The position numbers and the translations under genes were made by a program. Positions 26,995 through 36,305 of a DNA stretch of 64,000 nucleotides are shown one piece after another. Position 1 is the first letter of the stretch. Every line of letters begins with the position of its first letter. Under the pieces are notes generated by a model, which had not been told where the DNA came from, searched no databases, and was given only the letters and a program-made list of their open reading frames with translations. Source of the stretch: Geodermatophilaceae bacterium URHB0062 (GTDB lineage: Bacteria; Actinomycetota; Actinomycetes; Mycobacteriales; Geodermatophilaceae); the NCBI GenBank assembly GCA_000620185.1, contig KK211087.1:467373-531372 (forward strand), written 5' to 3'.

Positions 26995-27054
26995 CTACCT
27001 CAGTCGCGCGATCGTGCACTGCAGGGAAGCACCCATTACCGACGCTGCGTTCAT
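26995..27054 (-). CDS. Possible 19-residue leader peptide upstream of the patatin gene
   Basis: An ATG at 27054 preceded by GGGAGGTGAG opens a 19-codon frame, MNAASVMGASLQCTIARLR, ending in TAG 45 bases before the patatin start. The ribosome site is stronger than those of many real genes here. A short coding unit in the leader of a gene often controls its expression through ribosome position. It could also be chance. The rest of the 284-base gap to the SDR gene shows an ACCCAT/ATGGGT dyad around 27031-27057 and nothing else clear. Confidence 0.4.
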   Translation of the reverse strand: MNAASVMGASLQCTIARLR

Positions 27055-27233
27055 GGGTCTCACCTCCCGCCGACGGATCACGATCGGCGGGACGATCGCA
27101 CACCGGCGATGCGGTGCGCAACCGAATGGAACCCCCCGGCCCGGGGTCCTTCCGCCCGCTGGAAGGCGGCTCACGGCGGACCGGCAGCAGCGCGACCGTC
27201 GATGGAACGGACCGGCTCGGGCACGATCGTCGG

Positions 27234-28001
27234 ATGGTGGTGACCTACTCCGACCTGCGGTCCAAGACGGTGCTGGTCACCGGCGGTTCGCGCGGCATCG
27301 GTGCGCAGACCGCCCGCGCGTTCGCGGCCCAGGGAGCGCGCGTCTGCGTCGTCGCCCGCGACCGCTCCGCCCTGGACACGGTGGTCGCCGGGATCACGTC
27401 CGCCGGCGGCGCCGCCATCGCCGCGACCGCGGACGTGACCGATGCCGCGGCCCTCGTCCGGGTGCGCGAGCAGGTCGAGGCCGAACTCGGCGCGGTCGAC
27501 GTCCTCGGAGCGTTCGCCGGCGGTCAGGGCGCTCCGGTGCCCACCGTCGAGCTGACCGAGGAGCGGTGGAGAGAGGTCCTCGACGCCGAGCTCACGTCCA
27601 CGTTCCTCACCATCCAGACGTTCCTGCCGTCGATGCTCGAGCGCCGCGCCGGGTCGATCCTCACCATGTCGTCGTCGGCCGGACGCCAACCCAGCCAGGC
27701 CAACCTGGCGTACGGCGTCGCCAAGGCCGGGGTCGGGATGCTCACCCGGACTCTCGCCGCCGAGATCGGGCCGTACGGCGTGCGCATCAACGCGATCGCA
27801 CCGTCGTCGATCCGGACGGAGAAGGTCGCCGCGCGGATGCCCCCAGCGGTCCAGGAGCAGGTCGCCGCGATGCATCCCCTGCATCGACTCGGCACGACCG
27901 ACGACGTCGCGCAGGTAGCCCTCTTCCTGGCCTCGGACGCCGCCGGGTGGCTCACCGGCCTCACCATCGACGTCGCGGGCGGGCGAATCACGTCGTCCTA
28001 G
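27234..28001 (+). CDS. Short-chain dehydrogenase/reductase
   Basis: A 255-residue classical SDR from the ATG at 27234. It has the cofactor motif VTGGSRGIG, a catalytic set (Ser in ILTMSSSAG, YGVAK with Tyr and Lys) and the SDR C-terminal consensus DDVAQVALFLASDAAGWLTG. The residue after beta-2 is Arg (VVARDRSAL), pointing to NADP(H). It resembles 3-oxoacyl-ACP reductase-like SDRs, but many such proteins act on other alcohols. It lies 68 bp before the App1-like gene on the same strand. Confidence 0.9.
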   Translation: MVVTYSDLRSKTVLVTGGSRGIGAQTARAFAAQGARVCVVARDRSALDTVVAGITSAGGAAIAATADVTDAAALVRVREQVEAELGAVDVLGAFAGGQGAPVPTVELTEERWREVLDAELTSTFLTIQTFLPSMLERRAGSILTMSSSAGRQPSQANLAYGVAKAGVGMLTRTLAAEIGPYGVRINAIAPSSIRTEKVAARMPPAVQEQVAAMHPLHRLGTTDDVAQVALFLASDAAGWLTGLTIDVAGGRITSS

Positions 28002-28069
28002 GGCCGGAGGACGAGTCGAGGAAACCTCAGTACGGTCTGCTGGCTGCTGCGTCCTCACGGAGGTGCTCG

Positions 28070-29125
28070 TTGTCCGACCGACCCGACGCTTCCCCACGCC
28101 GGTCGGTGCGATTCGTCGCGACCGCGTACCGGGTGCAGACCCGCGTCAATGCGGTTCTCTCCGACCGGGCACGTCGCCGCGGCTGGACGACCGCGGCCCT
28201 CGGCTATCCCGGCTATGCCGCACAGGGCCGCGCGCGGGTGCGCGGACGGCTGCTGCTGGCCCCGGCCGGCACCGACCCCAACGCCCGCGCCGACGTCCCC
28301 GTGTGGCGGCGGCTGCTCACCCTGGAACAGCCGTCCGGCGAGATCGACGCCAGCCTGGGCGCCATCCGCGTGCGTGCACGTGCCGACGAGGCCGGTCTGA
28401 TCGACCTCACCGTCCCCGTCGATCTGCCCCCGGGGCGGATCGAGGCGTTCCTGCACGTCGAGGGCCGCCCGCCGGTGCCGGCACCGGTGCACGTGGCCAA
28501 CCCCGACGCCACCCGAGGGGTCGTCTGCGACATCGACGACACGGTCTGGATCACCGGTATCCGGCATCCCCTCCGGGCTGCGTGGCGGACCTTCGCCGGT
28601 AATGGCTCGACGCGCCGTCCGGTGGCCGGCATGGCGTCGCTGCTCAGCCGCCTCGTCGAAGATTCTCCGAACGCACCGGTCATCTACCTGAGCAACGGGC
28701 CGTGGAACCTGGCGGGTCCGATCGCCGACTTCCTCGACCGGCACGGCTTTCCGCCGGGCGCCCTCCTCCTGACCGACTGGGGCATCAGCCCGCGCGCGCT
28801 CTTCCGCAGCGGCACGGCTCACAAGCGGAGGTCGCTGGAGCGGCTGGCGGCGGAGGTGCCCGGGGTGGACTGGGTCCTGATCGGGGACGACGGTGAGCAC
28901 GACCCCGCGATCTACCGGGACTTCGCCCGGGCCCACCCCCAGCAGGTGGCAGCCATCGCCCTGCGCACCGTCGCACCGATCGGCACCGCCGCGCCCGAGA
29001 CGCAGGAGACCGTCGGCGCGATCCCGATCTTCCGCGCCGGGGACGGCACGGCACTGGCCCAGCGGCTCGTCCGCTCGGGCCTGCTCCCCGGCCACCGCGC
29101 CGACGACGCAGCCCCCGTCGAGTAG
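28070..29125 (+). CDS. App1-type phosphatase (DUF2183)
   Basis: A 351-residue protein from the TTG at 28070, chosen because CGGAGG sits at the right distance and the conserved part begins soon after. The C-terminal half is a HAD-like domain: DIDDT (Asp154, Asp156), VIYLSNGPWNL, LLTDWGIS, the Lys in GTAHKRRSL and IGDDGEHDPAIYRDFARAHP. This matches the yeast App1p phosphatidate-phosphatase catalytic region and bacterial DUF2183 proteins. The N-terminal half is a beta-rich domain. A role in lipid phosphate removal is likely from the family, not shown here. Confidence 0.88.
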   Translation: MSDRPDASPRRSVRFVATAYRVQTRVNAVLSDRARRRGWTTAALGYPGYAAQGRARVRGRLLLAPAGTDPNARADVPVWRRLLTLEQPSGEIDASLGAIRVRARADEAGLIDLTVPVDLPPGRIEAFLHVEGRPPVPAPVHVANPDATRGVVCDIDDTVWITGIRHPLRAAWRTFAGNGSTRRPVAGMASLLSRLVEDSPNAPVIYLSNGPWNLAGPIADFLDRHGFPPGALLLTDWGISPRALFRSGTAHKRRSLERLAAEVPGVDWVLIGDDGEHDPAIYRDFARAHPQQVAAIALRTVAPIGTAAPETQETVGAIPIFRAGDGTALAQRLVRSGLLPGHRADDAAPVE

Positions 29126-29220
29126 TCCGGCCGCGGAGGCGGCCGCTGCCACTGACCGGACGCGCCTTCGATCGCCGCCGACGCTGACGTCGGGTAGACA
29201 CTTGTCGGGGGCACGGTCCT

Positions 29221-31302
29221 ATGGCCTGGGGGTGTCTGGTGACGAGCGAACCGGTCCCGACGACTGGTCGGAGTGGGGGGTCGGCGTCCCCAGCGGGCCC
29301 CGGCGTCGACTCCGACCGGCCGGCCCAGGCAACGGCGCCGACCGCACCCGGTGCGCCGCAGGAGTCCGGACCCGCGGCGGCCGACGGTGGCGACACCGCT
29401 CCCGGCCACCCGACCGCCCAAGGGTGGGCCGGCGGCGTCGTGCTCGCCGCGCTCGGCATCGTCTTCGGCGACATCGGCACCAGCCCGCTCTACGCGCTGC
29501 AGACCGTGTTCTCCATCGACAACGGCGCCGTGCGCCCCACCGAGGGCGACGTCTACGGCGTCATCTCGATGATGTTCTGGTCCATCACCCTCATCGTGTC
29601 GGTCAAGTACATCGGGATCCTGATGCGCGCCGACAACGAGGGCGAGGGCGGCGTCATGGCCCTCACCGCGCTGATCCGCCGCCTTTACGGGGCACGCTCG
29701 CAGGCCACGGCAGTCCTCGTGGTGATCGGGATACTGGGTGTCTCGCTCTTCTACGGCGACTCGCTGATCACACCCGCGATCAGCGTCCTGTCGGCGGTCG
29801 AGGGCGTGCATGTCGTGGCCCCCGGCCTGGGGCACCTCGTGGTGCCGGTCGCGGCGGCCATCCTCACCGGGCTGTTCGCGCTGCAGCGCTTCGGTACCGG
29901 GAAGGTGGGGACGCTGTTCGGCCCGGTGATGCTCCTGTGGTTCCTGGCGCTGGCCGTCGCCGGGATCTCCGGGATCATCGCCGAGCCCGGTGTGCTCAGG
30001 GGCCTGTCACCGACCTACGGGGTCCTCTTCGTCCTGGAGCACCCCGGCATCGCCTTCATCGCCATGGGCGCGATCGTCCTGGTCATCACCGGCGCGGAGG
30101 CGCTCTACGCCGACATGGGCCACTTCGGCCGGCAGCCGATCCTGCGCGCCTGGTTCTTCGTCGTGTTCCCGGCGCTGACGTTGAACTACCTCGGCCAGGC
30201 GTCCCTGATCCTGCGCCACCCGGGAGACGCGAGCAGCCCCTTCTACCTGCTCTTCCCGGCCTGGGCCCGAGTGCCGATGATCCTGCTGGCGACCGCGGCG
30301 ACCGTCATCGCGAGCCAGGCGGTGATCTCAGGCGCCTTCTCGCTGTCGCGGCAGGCCGTCCAGCTCGGTCTGCTGCCACCGGTCACGGTCCGGCAGACCT
30401 CCAAGCACGAGGGCGGGCAGATCTACCTGCCGGGGATCAACGCACTGCTGTTCGCCGGCGTCCTCGTCGTCATGCTCTCGTTCCGCTCCGCGGAGCGCCT
30501 CGCCACGGCGTACGGAGTGTCCGTCACCGGCGCTCTCGTGATCGACACCGTGCTCCTCCTGCTCGTCGCCCGCGTGCTCTGGCGGTGGCGGCCCTGGCAG
30601 CTGGCCCTCGGCGCACTGACTTTCGGCGCGGTCGAGCTCACGTTCCTGTCGGCGAACCTCTCGAAGATCGCCCACGGCGGATGGCTGCCGCTGGTGATCG
30701 CGCTCCTCGTCTTCACCGTCATGACGACGTGGCGGCGCGGCCGGGAGATCGTGGCCGCCAACCGGCAGGAGGAGGAGGGCTCGCTGCGCGAGTTCGTCGA
30801 CGAGCTGTACGACCGCGGGATCCCCCGCGTGCCGGGCACCGCCGTCTTCCCGCATCCGGGGAAGGACACCGCACCGCTGGCACTGCGGGCAAACGTGCGG
30901 CACAACGGTGTGCTGCACCACGACGTCGTGATCGTGTCGGCGAAGTCGGCCAACGTGCCGCACGTCCACCCGGAGGAACGGTTCGAGTGCGACAACCTTG
31001 GCCACGACGACGACCGCGTCCACCACCTCTCGATCCGCTACGGGTTCTCCGAGGACCCGAACCTGCCCGCAGCGCTGCGCCAGGCCTGCGACGCCGGCCT
31101 CCTGGAGAACGGGCGGATCGACGTCACGGACGCCTCCTACTTCCTGTCCCGCGGGCCCATCCGGCGCACGGCCGCCTCCGGAATGACTCAGTGGCGCAAG
31201 GTCCTCTTCATGGCCCTCGCTCGCAACGCCGCCGACCCGACCGCCTACTTCGGGCTTCCGGCCGACCGGACTCTGACCATGGGCAGGTCCGTCGACCTGT
31301 AG
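29221..31302 (+). CDS. kup: Kup-type potassium uptake transporter
   Basis: A 693-residue K+ transporter with about 12 membrane helices followed by a cytoplasmic tail. The family start IVFGDIGTSPLYALQTVF is clear, as are the GVSLFYGDSLITPAISVLSA motif and the GAEALYADMGHFG segment; the C-terminus ends PTAYFGLPADRTLTMGRSVDL. A 65-residue Pro/Ala/Gly-rich N-terminal extension precedes the first helix. The ATG at 29221 and the GTG at 29239 (with GGGGGTG before it) are both possible. It stands alone and would support potassium uptake by proton symport. Confidence 0.95.
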   Translation: MAWGCLVTSEPVPTTGRSGGSASPAGPGVDSDRPAQATAPTAPGAPQESGPAAADGGDTAPGHPTAQGWAGGVVLAALGIVFGDIGTSPLYALQTVFSIDNGAVRPTEGDVYGVISMMFWSITLIVSVKYIGILMRADNEGEGGVMALTALIRRLYGARSQATAVLVVIGILGVSLFYGDSLITPAISVLSAVEGVHVVAPGLGHLVVPVAAAILTGLFALQRFGTGKVGTLFGPVMLLWFLALAVAGISGIIAEPGVLRGLSPTYGVLFVLEHPGIAFIAMGAIVLVITGAEALYADMGHFGRQPILRAWFFVVFPALTLNYLGQASLILRHPGDASSPFYLLFPAWARVPMILLATAATVIASQAVISGAFSLSRQAVQLGLLPPVTVRQTSKHEGGQIYLPGINALLFAGVLVVMLSFRSAERLATAYGVSVTGALVIDTVLLLLVARVLWRWRPWQLALGALTFGAVELTFLSANLSKIAHGGWLPLVIALLVFTVMTTWRRGREIVAANRQEEEGSLREFVDELYDRGIPRVPGTAVFPHPGKDTAPLALRANVRHNGVLHHDVVIVSAKSANVPHVHPEERFECDNLGHDDDRVHHLSIRYGFSEDPNLPAALRQACDAGLLENGRIDVTDASYFLSRGPIRRTAASGMTQWRKVLFMALARNAADPTAYFGLPADRTLTMGRSVDL

Positions 31303-31390
31303 CCATGAACCCGGGGCACCGGATCAGCGCCCCTGCGGGGACGCCGAGCCGGCAGCGCCACGGTGGGCGGTCTGCCGATGGGTCAGGGGG

Positions 31391-32623
31391 TCACGGACGG
31401 GCGGTCGCCGCGGCCTCGTCCCGGCCGGTGAGCAGCACGGTGGCGAGCAGCGCGGCGATGGCTCCGCCGGCCACCACGAACGCCATCGGCACCGGGGAGC
31501 CCTCCTCCCCCAGCCCCAGCAGCGGCGTGACGAGCACGCCCCCGCCGAACATGCATGCGCCCAGCACCGCCGAGGCCGAGCCGGCCGCGCCCACACCCTG
31601 CTGGACGCCCAGCACGGTGGCGTTGGCCGACACCAGCCCGCGCGTGGCGACGACCACGAACAGCGGCGGCAGGACGGCGAGGACGCCCAGGGACGATCCC
31701 GCGGTCACGACCAGCACGAGGACGACCGCCGCCAGCGACGACAGCACGAGACCGACGACCAGGAGCCGGCGCACGGCGAAGCGGGCGACGAGGCGGGCGT
31801 TGAGGAGTCCCAGGACGACCATGCCCGCCGCGTTGAGCGCGAAGACTGCGCTGAACTGCCCCGCCGACAGGCCGAAGTGCTCCTGCAGCGCGAACGACGA
31901 GCCGGAGATGTAGCCGAACAGCGAGGCGTAGGCGCATGCGACCGTCAGCGCATAGCCGAGGAACACCCGGTCGCGCCCGAGCGTCCGGAACGCCCGGCCG
32001 GTCTGACGGAGGCCACCGGCGTGCCGTCGACCGGGCTCCAGGGTCTCCGGGATTGCGACCCAGACGGCGGCCGCCAGGGCGGCGTTCAGGGCCGCCAGCA
32101 GGAAGAACATCACCGGCCAGCTGCCGGTCCAGACGAGCAGCACGCCGCCGAGAACGGGCGCAATGATCGGGGCGACGCTGGAGAGCGTCATGAAGAGGGA
32201 GAACAGCCGCGCCGCGGCCACACCCGTCGTGAGGTCCGAGGCCACCGCGCGGGCCAGGACGATGCCGCCGCCCCCGGAGAAGCCCTGGACGAACCGCCAG
32301 GCGGTCAGCAGCGCCGCCGATGGGGCGAGCGCGCACAGCAGGGAGGCGACGGCGCACACCACGGTGGAGCCGATGAGCAGCCCCCGGCGTCCCCAGGCGT
32401 CCGACAGCGGGCCGAGGACGAGCTGCCCCGCCACCAGCCCGATCACGTCCGCGGTCAACGTCAGCTGGACCTGCGCCTGGGTGGCGTGCAGGTCCGCGGC
32501 GAGCACCGGGAACGCGGGCAGGTAGAGGTCCATCGACAGGGGCCCGAAGGCGGTCAGTCCGCCGAGCAGCACGGTCAAGGTGGCCAGCCGCCGCCCCGCG
32601 ATCGGGGTCTGCACGCTCGTCAT
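31391..32623 (-). CDS. Bcr/CflA-type multidrug efflux MFS transporter
   Basis: A 410-residue, 12-helix MFS protein starting at the ATG at 32623. The Bcr/CflA signature FGPLSMDLYLPAFP is in TM1, and GPLSDAWGRRGLL is the loop 2-3 motif. The family exports bicyclomycin, chloramphenicol, sulfonamides and some metabolites. It diverges from a LysR gene with 71 bp between starts, a classic arrangement in which the LysR protein controls the pump. Confidence 0.92.
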   Translation of the reverse strand: MTSVQTPIAGRRLATLTVLLGGLTAFGPLSMDLYLPAFPVLAADLHATQAQVQLTLTADVIGLVAGQLVLGPLSDAWGRRGLLIGSTVVCAVASLLCALAPSAALLTAWRFVQGFSGGGGIVLARAVASDLTTGVAAARLFSLFMTLSSVAPIIAPVLGGVLLVWTGSWPVMFFLLAALNAALAAAVWVAIPETLEPGRRHAGGLRQTGRAFRTLGRDRVFLGYALTVACAYASLFGYISGSSFALQEHFGLSAGQFSAVFALNAAGMVVLGLLNARLVARFAVRRLLVVGLVLSSLAAVVLVLVVTAGSSLGVLAVLPPLFVVVATRGLVSANATVLGVQQGVGAAGSASAVLGACMFGGGVLVTPLLGLGEEGSPVPMAFVVAGGAIAALLATVLLTGRDEAAATARP

Positions 32624-32694
32624 GTTGACGAGTCTGGGAACGGCAGATCAATCTGTCCAACACATGGTTTCGGCCCCAGCGATCGGACAAGGCG

Positions 32695-33585
32695 ATGGAT
32701 ATGCGGCAACTGGAGTACTTCGTCGCCGTCGTCGAGGAAGGCAGCTTCACGCGGGCGGCCGCCCGCTGCCACGTCGTCCAGTCGGCCCTGAGTTACCAGG
32801 TGGCGCGGCTGGAGCGCGAGCACGGGGTGACGCTCTTCCACCGCACCAGCCGCTCGGTCCGGCTGGCCGCCGCCGGAGAGCTGCTGCTGCCGCGTGCGCG
32901 CCAGCTGCTGGAGTGCGCCGAGACCGCGCGCGCGGAGCTGGCCGCGCTCTCGGGCGTGGTGACGGGCCGGCTCCGCCTCGGGATGATCGGGAGTGCCGGG
33001 AAGGCGACCCCGCTGGTCGAGGGGACACTGCGCTCGTTCCGGTTGCGGCACCCGGGGGTCGAGATCGTCCTGGAGGACACCGGCAGCCGGCACATGGCCG
33101 AGCAGGTGGCGGCCGGCGAGCTCGACCTCGCCTTCGTCGGTCTGTTCGCCGAGCAGAGCCCGGCGGGGCTGGCGCACTCCGTCCTCGCCGAGGAGCCGCT
33201 CGTGGCCGTCGTCCCCGAGGAGCACCCCGTCGCGGGCAGCGGTCCGGTGGAGCTGCGGCAGCTCGCCGAGGCAGGGGCCTTCGTCGAGATGCGGCCGGAG
33301 TCCGGCCTCCGCCTGCAGGCCGACGCCGCCTTCGAACGCGCCGGTGTGCGCCGAACGGTCGCCTTCGAGCTCGGCACCTCGGACAGCGTGGTCCGCTTCG
33401 TGCGGCTGGGATTCGGCGCCGCCCTGGTCCCCGCGTCCACCGCCTCGTCCGCGACGGGGGTTCGTGTCCTCCGCCTCTCCGATCCGGCCGCGCGGCACCC
33501 GGTCAGCGTGGTCCACCGGCGGCCCGAGCCGTCGACACCGAGCGCCCGCGCCTTCCTCGCCCTGCTCCTCGGCGGTCGCGGCTGA
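32695..33585 (+). CDS. LysR-family transcriptional regulator
   Basis: A 296-residue LysR protein from the ATG at 32695. The helix-turn-helix (MDMRQLEYFVAVVEEGSFTR, then CHVVQSALSYQVARLEREHG) is followed by the two-lobe effector domain (RLRLGMIGSAGKATPL). It probably regulates the divergent efflux gene and itself through the 71-bp shared region, where TGTCC at about 32656 and GGACA at about 32685 form a spaced dyad. The inducer is unknown. Confidence 0.92.
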   Translation: MDMRQLEYFVAVVEEGSFTRAAARCHVVQSALSYQVARLEREHGVTLFHRTSRSVRLAAAGELLLPRARQLLECAETARAELAALSGVVTGRLRLGMIGSAGKATPLVEGTLRSFRLRHPGVEIVLEDTGSRHMAEQVAAGELDLAFVGLFAEQSPAGLAHSVLAEEPLVAVVPEEHPVAGSGPVELRQLAEAGAFVEMRPESGLRLQADAAFERAGVRRTVAFELGTSDSVVRFVRLGFGAALVPASTASSATGVRVLRLSDPAARHPVSVVHRRPEPSTPSARAFLALLLGGRG

Positions 33586-33676
33586 CAAGGACCGGCGCCA
33601 CCGAGATCGCCCCCCTGTGACCGGTCGCACCGTGCGGCACCGGATGGATGTGCCGGATCGGCGCGCTGCACCGGGC

Positions 33677-34480
33677 ATGACACTTCTCGCCGCCGACCGC
33701 GACGGGCGCGGTGAGCCGCTCCTGCTGCTCCACGGGATCGGTTCCACCCGGGCCGACTTCACCGGGCTCGTCGCCCGGCTGGCCGAGCACTTCGACGTGC
33801 TGAACGTCGACCTCCCGGGGCACGGCGGTTCGCCCTCCCCGGCGTGGCCACCGACCGTGGCCGCCCTGACCGACGCCGTCGAGGCGGACCTGGACGAGCG
33901 TGGCCTGGACCGCGTCCACGTCCTCGGCAACTCCCTCGGCGCCCGCATCGGGATAGAGCTCGCGGCCCGCCACCGCGCGCGGTCGGTGGTCGCCCTCTCG
34001 CCCTCCGGACTGGGACTTCCGGCCGAACGCGTGCACCAGGGGCTCCTCATGGCCACGGCGCGCACCCTGATGCGCACGTATCGGGCCACGATCGGCCCGC
34101 TGGCGGCCACGCCGGCCGGCCGCGCCGTGCTCCTGAGCGGCCTCCGGGCCCGCCCCTGGGAGGCCAGCCGGTCCGAGGCGCTCGCGGTGCGCGGCGGCTT
34201 CGCCGACTCCACCGGCTTCTGGAACATGCTCTGGTGGGCGATCCTGCAGGACGTCCCCACCGGGCTGGACGCGGTCGACTGCCCCGTCACGCTCGCCCAG
34301 GGCGTGCTCGACGTGGTGGGCGCCGGCCAGACCCCCCGCTACCTGTCGCTCATCCCCGGTTCCCGGTTCCAGCTGCTCCCGGGCGCGGGGCACGCCCCGC
34401 AGTCGGACGCCGCCGACGCCATCCTGCGGCTGGTGCTCGGCACGGCCACACGGGCGGAAGCTGCCCCCGCCGCGGCCTGA
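33677..34480 (+). CDS. Alpha/beta hydrolase
   Basis: A 267-residue hydrolase from the ATG at 33677; an ATG eleven codons upstream is also in frame. Motifs: LLLLHGIGSTRADF for the oxyanion hole, GNSLGARIG with the nucleophile Ser, an Asp in AQGVLDVVG and the His in LPGAGHAPQ. It resembles small esterases and C-C bond hydrolases of the same fold. It follows the LysR gene by 91 bp on the same strand and may be co-transcribed. It converges on the PHB-depolymerase operon. Confidence 0.85.
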   Translation: MTLLAADRDGRGEPLLLLHGIGSTRADFTGLVARLAEHFDVLNVDLPGHGGSPSPAWPPTVAALTDAVEADLDERGLDRVHVLGNSLGARIGIELAARHRARSVVALSPSGLGLPAERVHQGLLMATARTLMRTYRATIGPLAATPAGRAVLLSGLRARPWEASRSEALAVRGGFADSTGFWNMLWWAILQDVPTGLDAVDCPVTLAQGVLDVVGAGQTPRYLSLIPGSRFQLLPGAGHAPQSDAADAILRLVLGTATRAEAAPAAA

Positions 34481-34503
34481 CGCCTGGCGCTCCGGTGGCG
34501 CGC

Positions 34504-34614
34504 TCACCCGGGGAACCCGAACTCCCGCTGCGGCGTCTCCCGGAGGACCCGGTGCCGGTCGCCCGGGTCGGGCACGAGTTCCTCCATCGCCTGCACCAGC
34601 GGACGACCGGCCAC
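34504..34614 (-). CDS. Possible 36-residue orphan reading frame
   Basis: In the 145-base gap between the convergent hydrolase and PHB-depolymerase genes, a GTG frame starting 12 bases after the esterase stop keeps strong G/C third positions for 36 codons (VAGRPLVQAMEELVPDP and so on). It lacks a convincing ribosome site. It may be a short real gene, a remnant of a lost C-terminus, or chance in GC-rich DNA. Confidence 0.22.
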   Translation of the reverse strand: MAGRPLVQAMEELVPDPGDRHRVLRETPQREFGFPG

Positions 34615-34625
34615 GCGGCCCGGTC

Positions 34626-35807
34626 TCAGCCGCGGGGAGCCTGCGACAGGAAGAACCGGACCATCTCCGCGGACGCGTCGGGGCCGGCCGGATCTGTGTA
34701 GGACCCGGCGGGGCTGCCGCCGAACCAGGCGTGGCCGCCGCCGTGCACGGTCCAGGACTCGACGAGGACGGCGCCCTCCCGGTCCGCGTGCACGGTGCAG
34801 GTGGCGGCGTGGCCGGCGCCTGCGATCCGGCGTGTGGACGGCGTAGTGGTCACTCCGCCGAGACGCGCGGCCACGAGCTGGTCGGCGTTGACCGGGGCGA
34901 CGATCGCGTCCCGGTCGCCGTGGAACACGATGAGCGGGATCCGGCCGGCGGGTGCCGGTGAGCCACCGGTCCGCATGGCCGCGAAGGCGGACACCATGTC
35001 GTGCGCGGCACCGTACGCGATGCCCGAATGAACGCCGACCGCCGCGTAGAGGTCCGGGTACGTGGCTGCCATCACCGCCGCCATCGCCCCGCCGGCGGAC
35101 AGGCCCGCGACGAACACCCGGGCCGGGTCGACCGCCTGGTCGGCCATGACCCGGCGGGTGATGCCCGCGATGATCGAGGGCTCCCCGGAACCCGCCCGCT
35201 GGTCGTCGGGCGAGAACCAGTTCCAGTAGCCGCCGCTGTTCGCCGCCGTCGACTGCTCCGGATAGGCGACGAGGAACGTGTGGCGCTCGGCCAGCGCGTT
35301 CATGGCCGTCCCGGCGGCGCAGTCGGTCGCGTCCTGCTTTCCGCCGTGCAGCTGGACGACGAGTGGAACCGGCTGTCCGGTGTAGCCCGTCGGGATGTAG
35401 AGGTGGTAGTCGCGTGAACCGGCGGGCTCCGTGTGGCGGAGGCGCCGGATCTCGCCGCCGGGCGCCGCTGCCGCCGCGGCCGCGGCAGGGCCGGCCCCTC
35501 CTCGGGGTGCCGACGGCAGGCCCGAGAGCAGACCCGCGAGCTGACCGGGCAGTCCCGAGCCCTGGTCGGAGGAGAGCCCGCGCAGCCCCTGGAGCAGGCC
35601 CTGTCGGGGCGTCGCGGGCCGCCGCCGGGATCGGGCACCGGTCGGACGCAGGGAAAGACCCGGCAGCCCCCTCGCGGAATCGGCCGGACCGGCGGCGTCA
35701 CCGAAGGTGCGGCGCAGCACCGCGAGCGCCTCGGTGAGCCGCTCGCTCCCGGAGGTCCAGGGAATCTGGGGTGCTGAGGGCAGGGCGGAAGTACGGTCGT
35801 CGTCCAT
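34626..35807 (-). CDS. PHB-depolymerase-family esterase (copy 1)
   Basis: A 393-residue protein with no signal peptide. The first 120 residues are a low-complexity, Gly/Ala-rich region. The catalytic domain starts near 125 with [11 protein letters not shown], has the oxyanion motif [14 protein letters not shown], the lipase box GLSAGG (Ser), an Asp in FHGDRDAIV and the His in [11 protein letters not shown]. It belongs to the LpqC/PHB-depolymerase (esterase PHB) family. Without a signal peptide it should act on granules inside the cell or on short oligomers. The phasin, CopG and PhaC-like genes nearby support a PHA role. Confidence 0.85.
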   Translation of the reverse strand: MDDDRTSALPSAPQIPWTSGSERLTEALAVLRRTFGDAAGPADSARGLPGLSLRPTGARSRRRPATPRQGLLQGLRGLSSDQGSGLPGQLAGLLSGLPSAPRGGAGPAAAAAAAAPGGEIRRLRHTEPAGSRDYHLYIPTGYTGQPVPLVVQLHGGKQDATDCAAGTAMNALAERHTFLVAYPEQSTAANSGGYWNWFSPDDQRAGSGEPSIIAGITRRVMADQAVDPARVFVAGLSAGGAMAAVMAATYPDLYAAVGVHSGIAYGAAHDMVSAFAAMRTGGSPAPAGRIPLIVFHGDRDAIVAPVNADQLVAARLGGVTTTPSTRRIAGAGHAATCTVHADREGAVLVESWTVHGGGHAWFGGSPAGSYTDPAGPDASAEMVRFFLSQAPRG

Positions 35808-35891
35808 GGGGAGCCCCTTCGGGGGTCGGGAAGATCGGCGCCACCGGTCGGCCGGCGCCGTCGGGATCCGCTGGTTCAGCGGGGGGAACGG

Positions 35892-36287
35892 TCAGGTGAT
35901 GCGGTCGGCGAGGGCCGCCTTGACCTCTTTCGGGGCCCGGAAAGCGCCGAGCACCTCCACGGCCGCGATGGTGGCGCGGGCCAGTTCCGCGGAGACGTCG
36001 TCGGCCACGGTGGCGAGGCCGAGGACTCGCAGCTCGACGGTCTGCCCCGCAGCCCGCAACTCCTCGAGCTGCTGCCGGCTCAGGTGCTGGGAGCCGAGGG
36101 TCAGAGTGCGGCGCGCGACCGTGTCGTCGACCGCGGTCGCGCGGCTCTCGAGCTGACGCCGGATGGCGGTGCGGATGAAATCGGTGCGGTTGGCATAGAA
36201 GCCCTCGTCGACCAGCAGATCGATCTGGCCCAGGTCGACCAGCCCGACGTTGACGGTGATCTTCTCGCTCTTGTCGACCTCGGCCAT
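35892..36287 (-). CDS. Ribbon-helix-helix (CopG-like) regulator
   Basis: A 131-residue protein starting at the ATG at 36287, which has a strong GGGGGTGG ribosome site; an ATG further up (36311) is less likely. The N-terminal 50 residues form a ribbon-helix-helix (KITVNVGLVDLGQIDLLVDE, FYANRTDFIRTAIRRQL). The rest is a helical region predicted to oligomerise. Its upstream DNA contains a cluster of direct and inverted repeats that fits an autoregulatory operator. It lies 84 bp before the PHB-depolymerase gene on the same strand and opposite the PhaC-like gene, so it may control PHA turnover. Confidence 0.82.
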   Translation of the reverse strand: MAEVDKSEKITVNVGLVDLGQIDLLVDEGFYANRTDFIRTAIRRQLESRATAVDDTVARRTLTLGSQHLSRQQLEELRAAGQTVELRVLGLATVADDVSAELARATIAAVEVLGAFRAPKEVKAALADRIT

Positions 36288-36305
36288 GCCACCCCCTTTC
36301 GTTGC

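Noticed and set aside
31303-31390. Terminator between kup and the efflux gene
   Set aside because: A CCCC/GGGG stem near 31330-31345 is short and imperfect; no clear hairpin otherwise.
35708-36156. Plus-strand frame antisense to the CopG gene
   Set aside because: Overlaps recognised genes on the other strand, no ribosome site and no recognisable motif.
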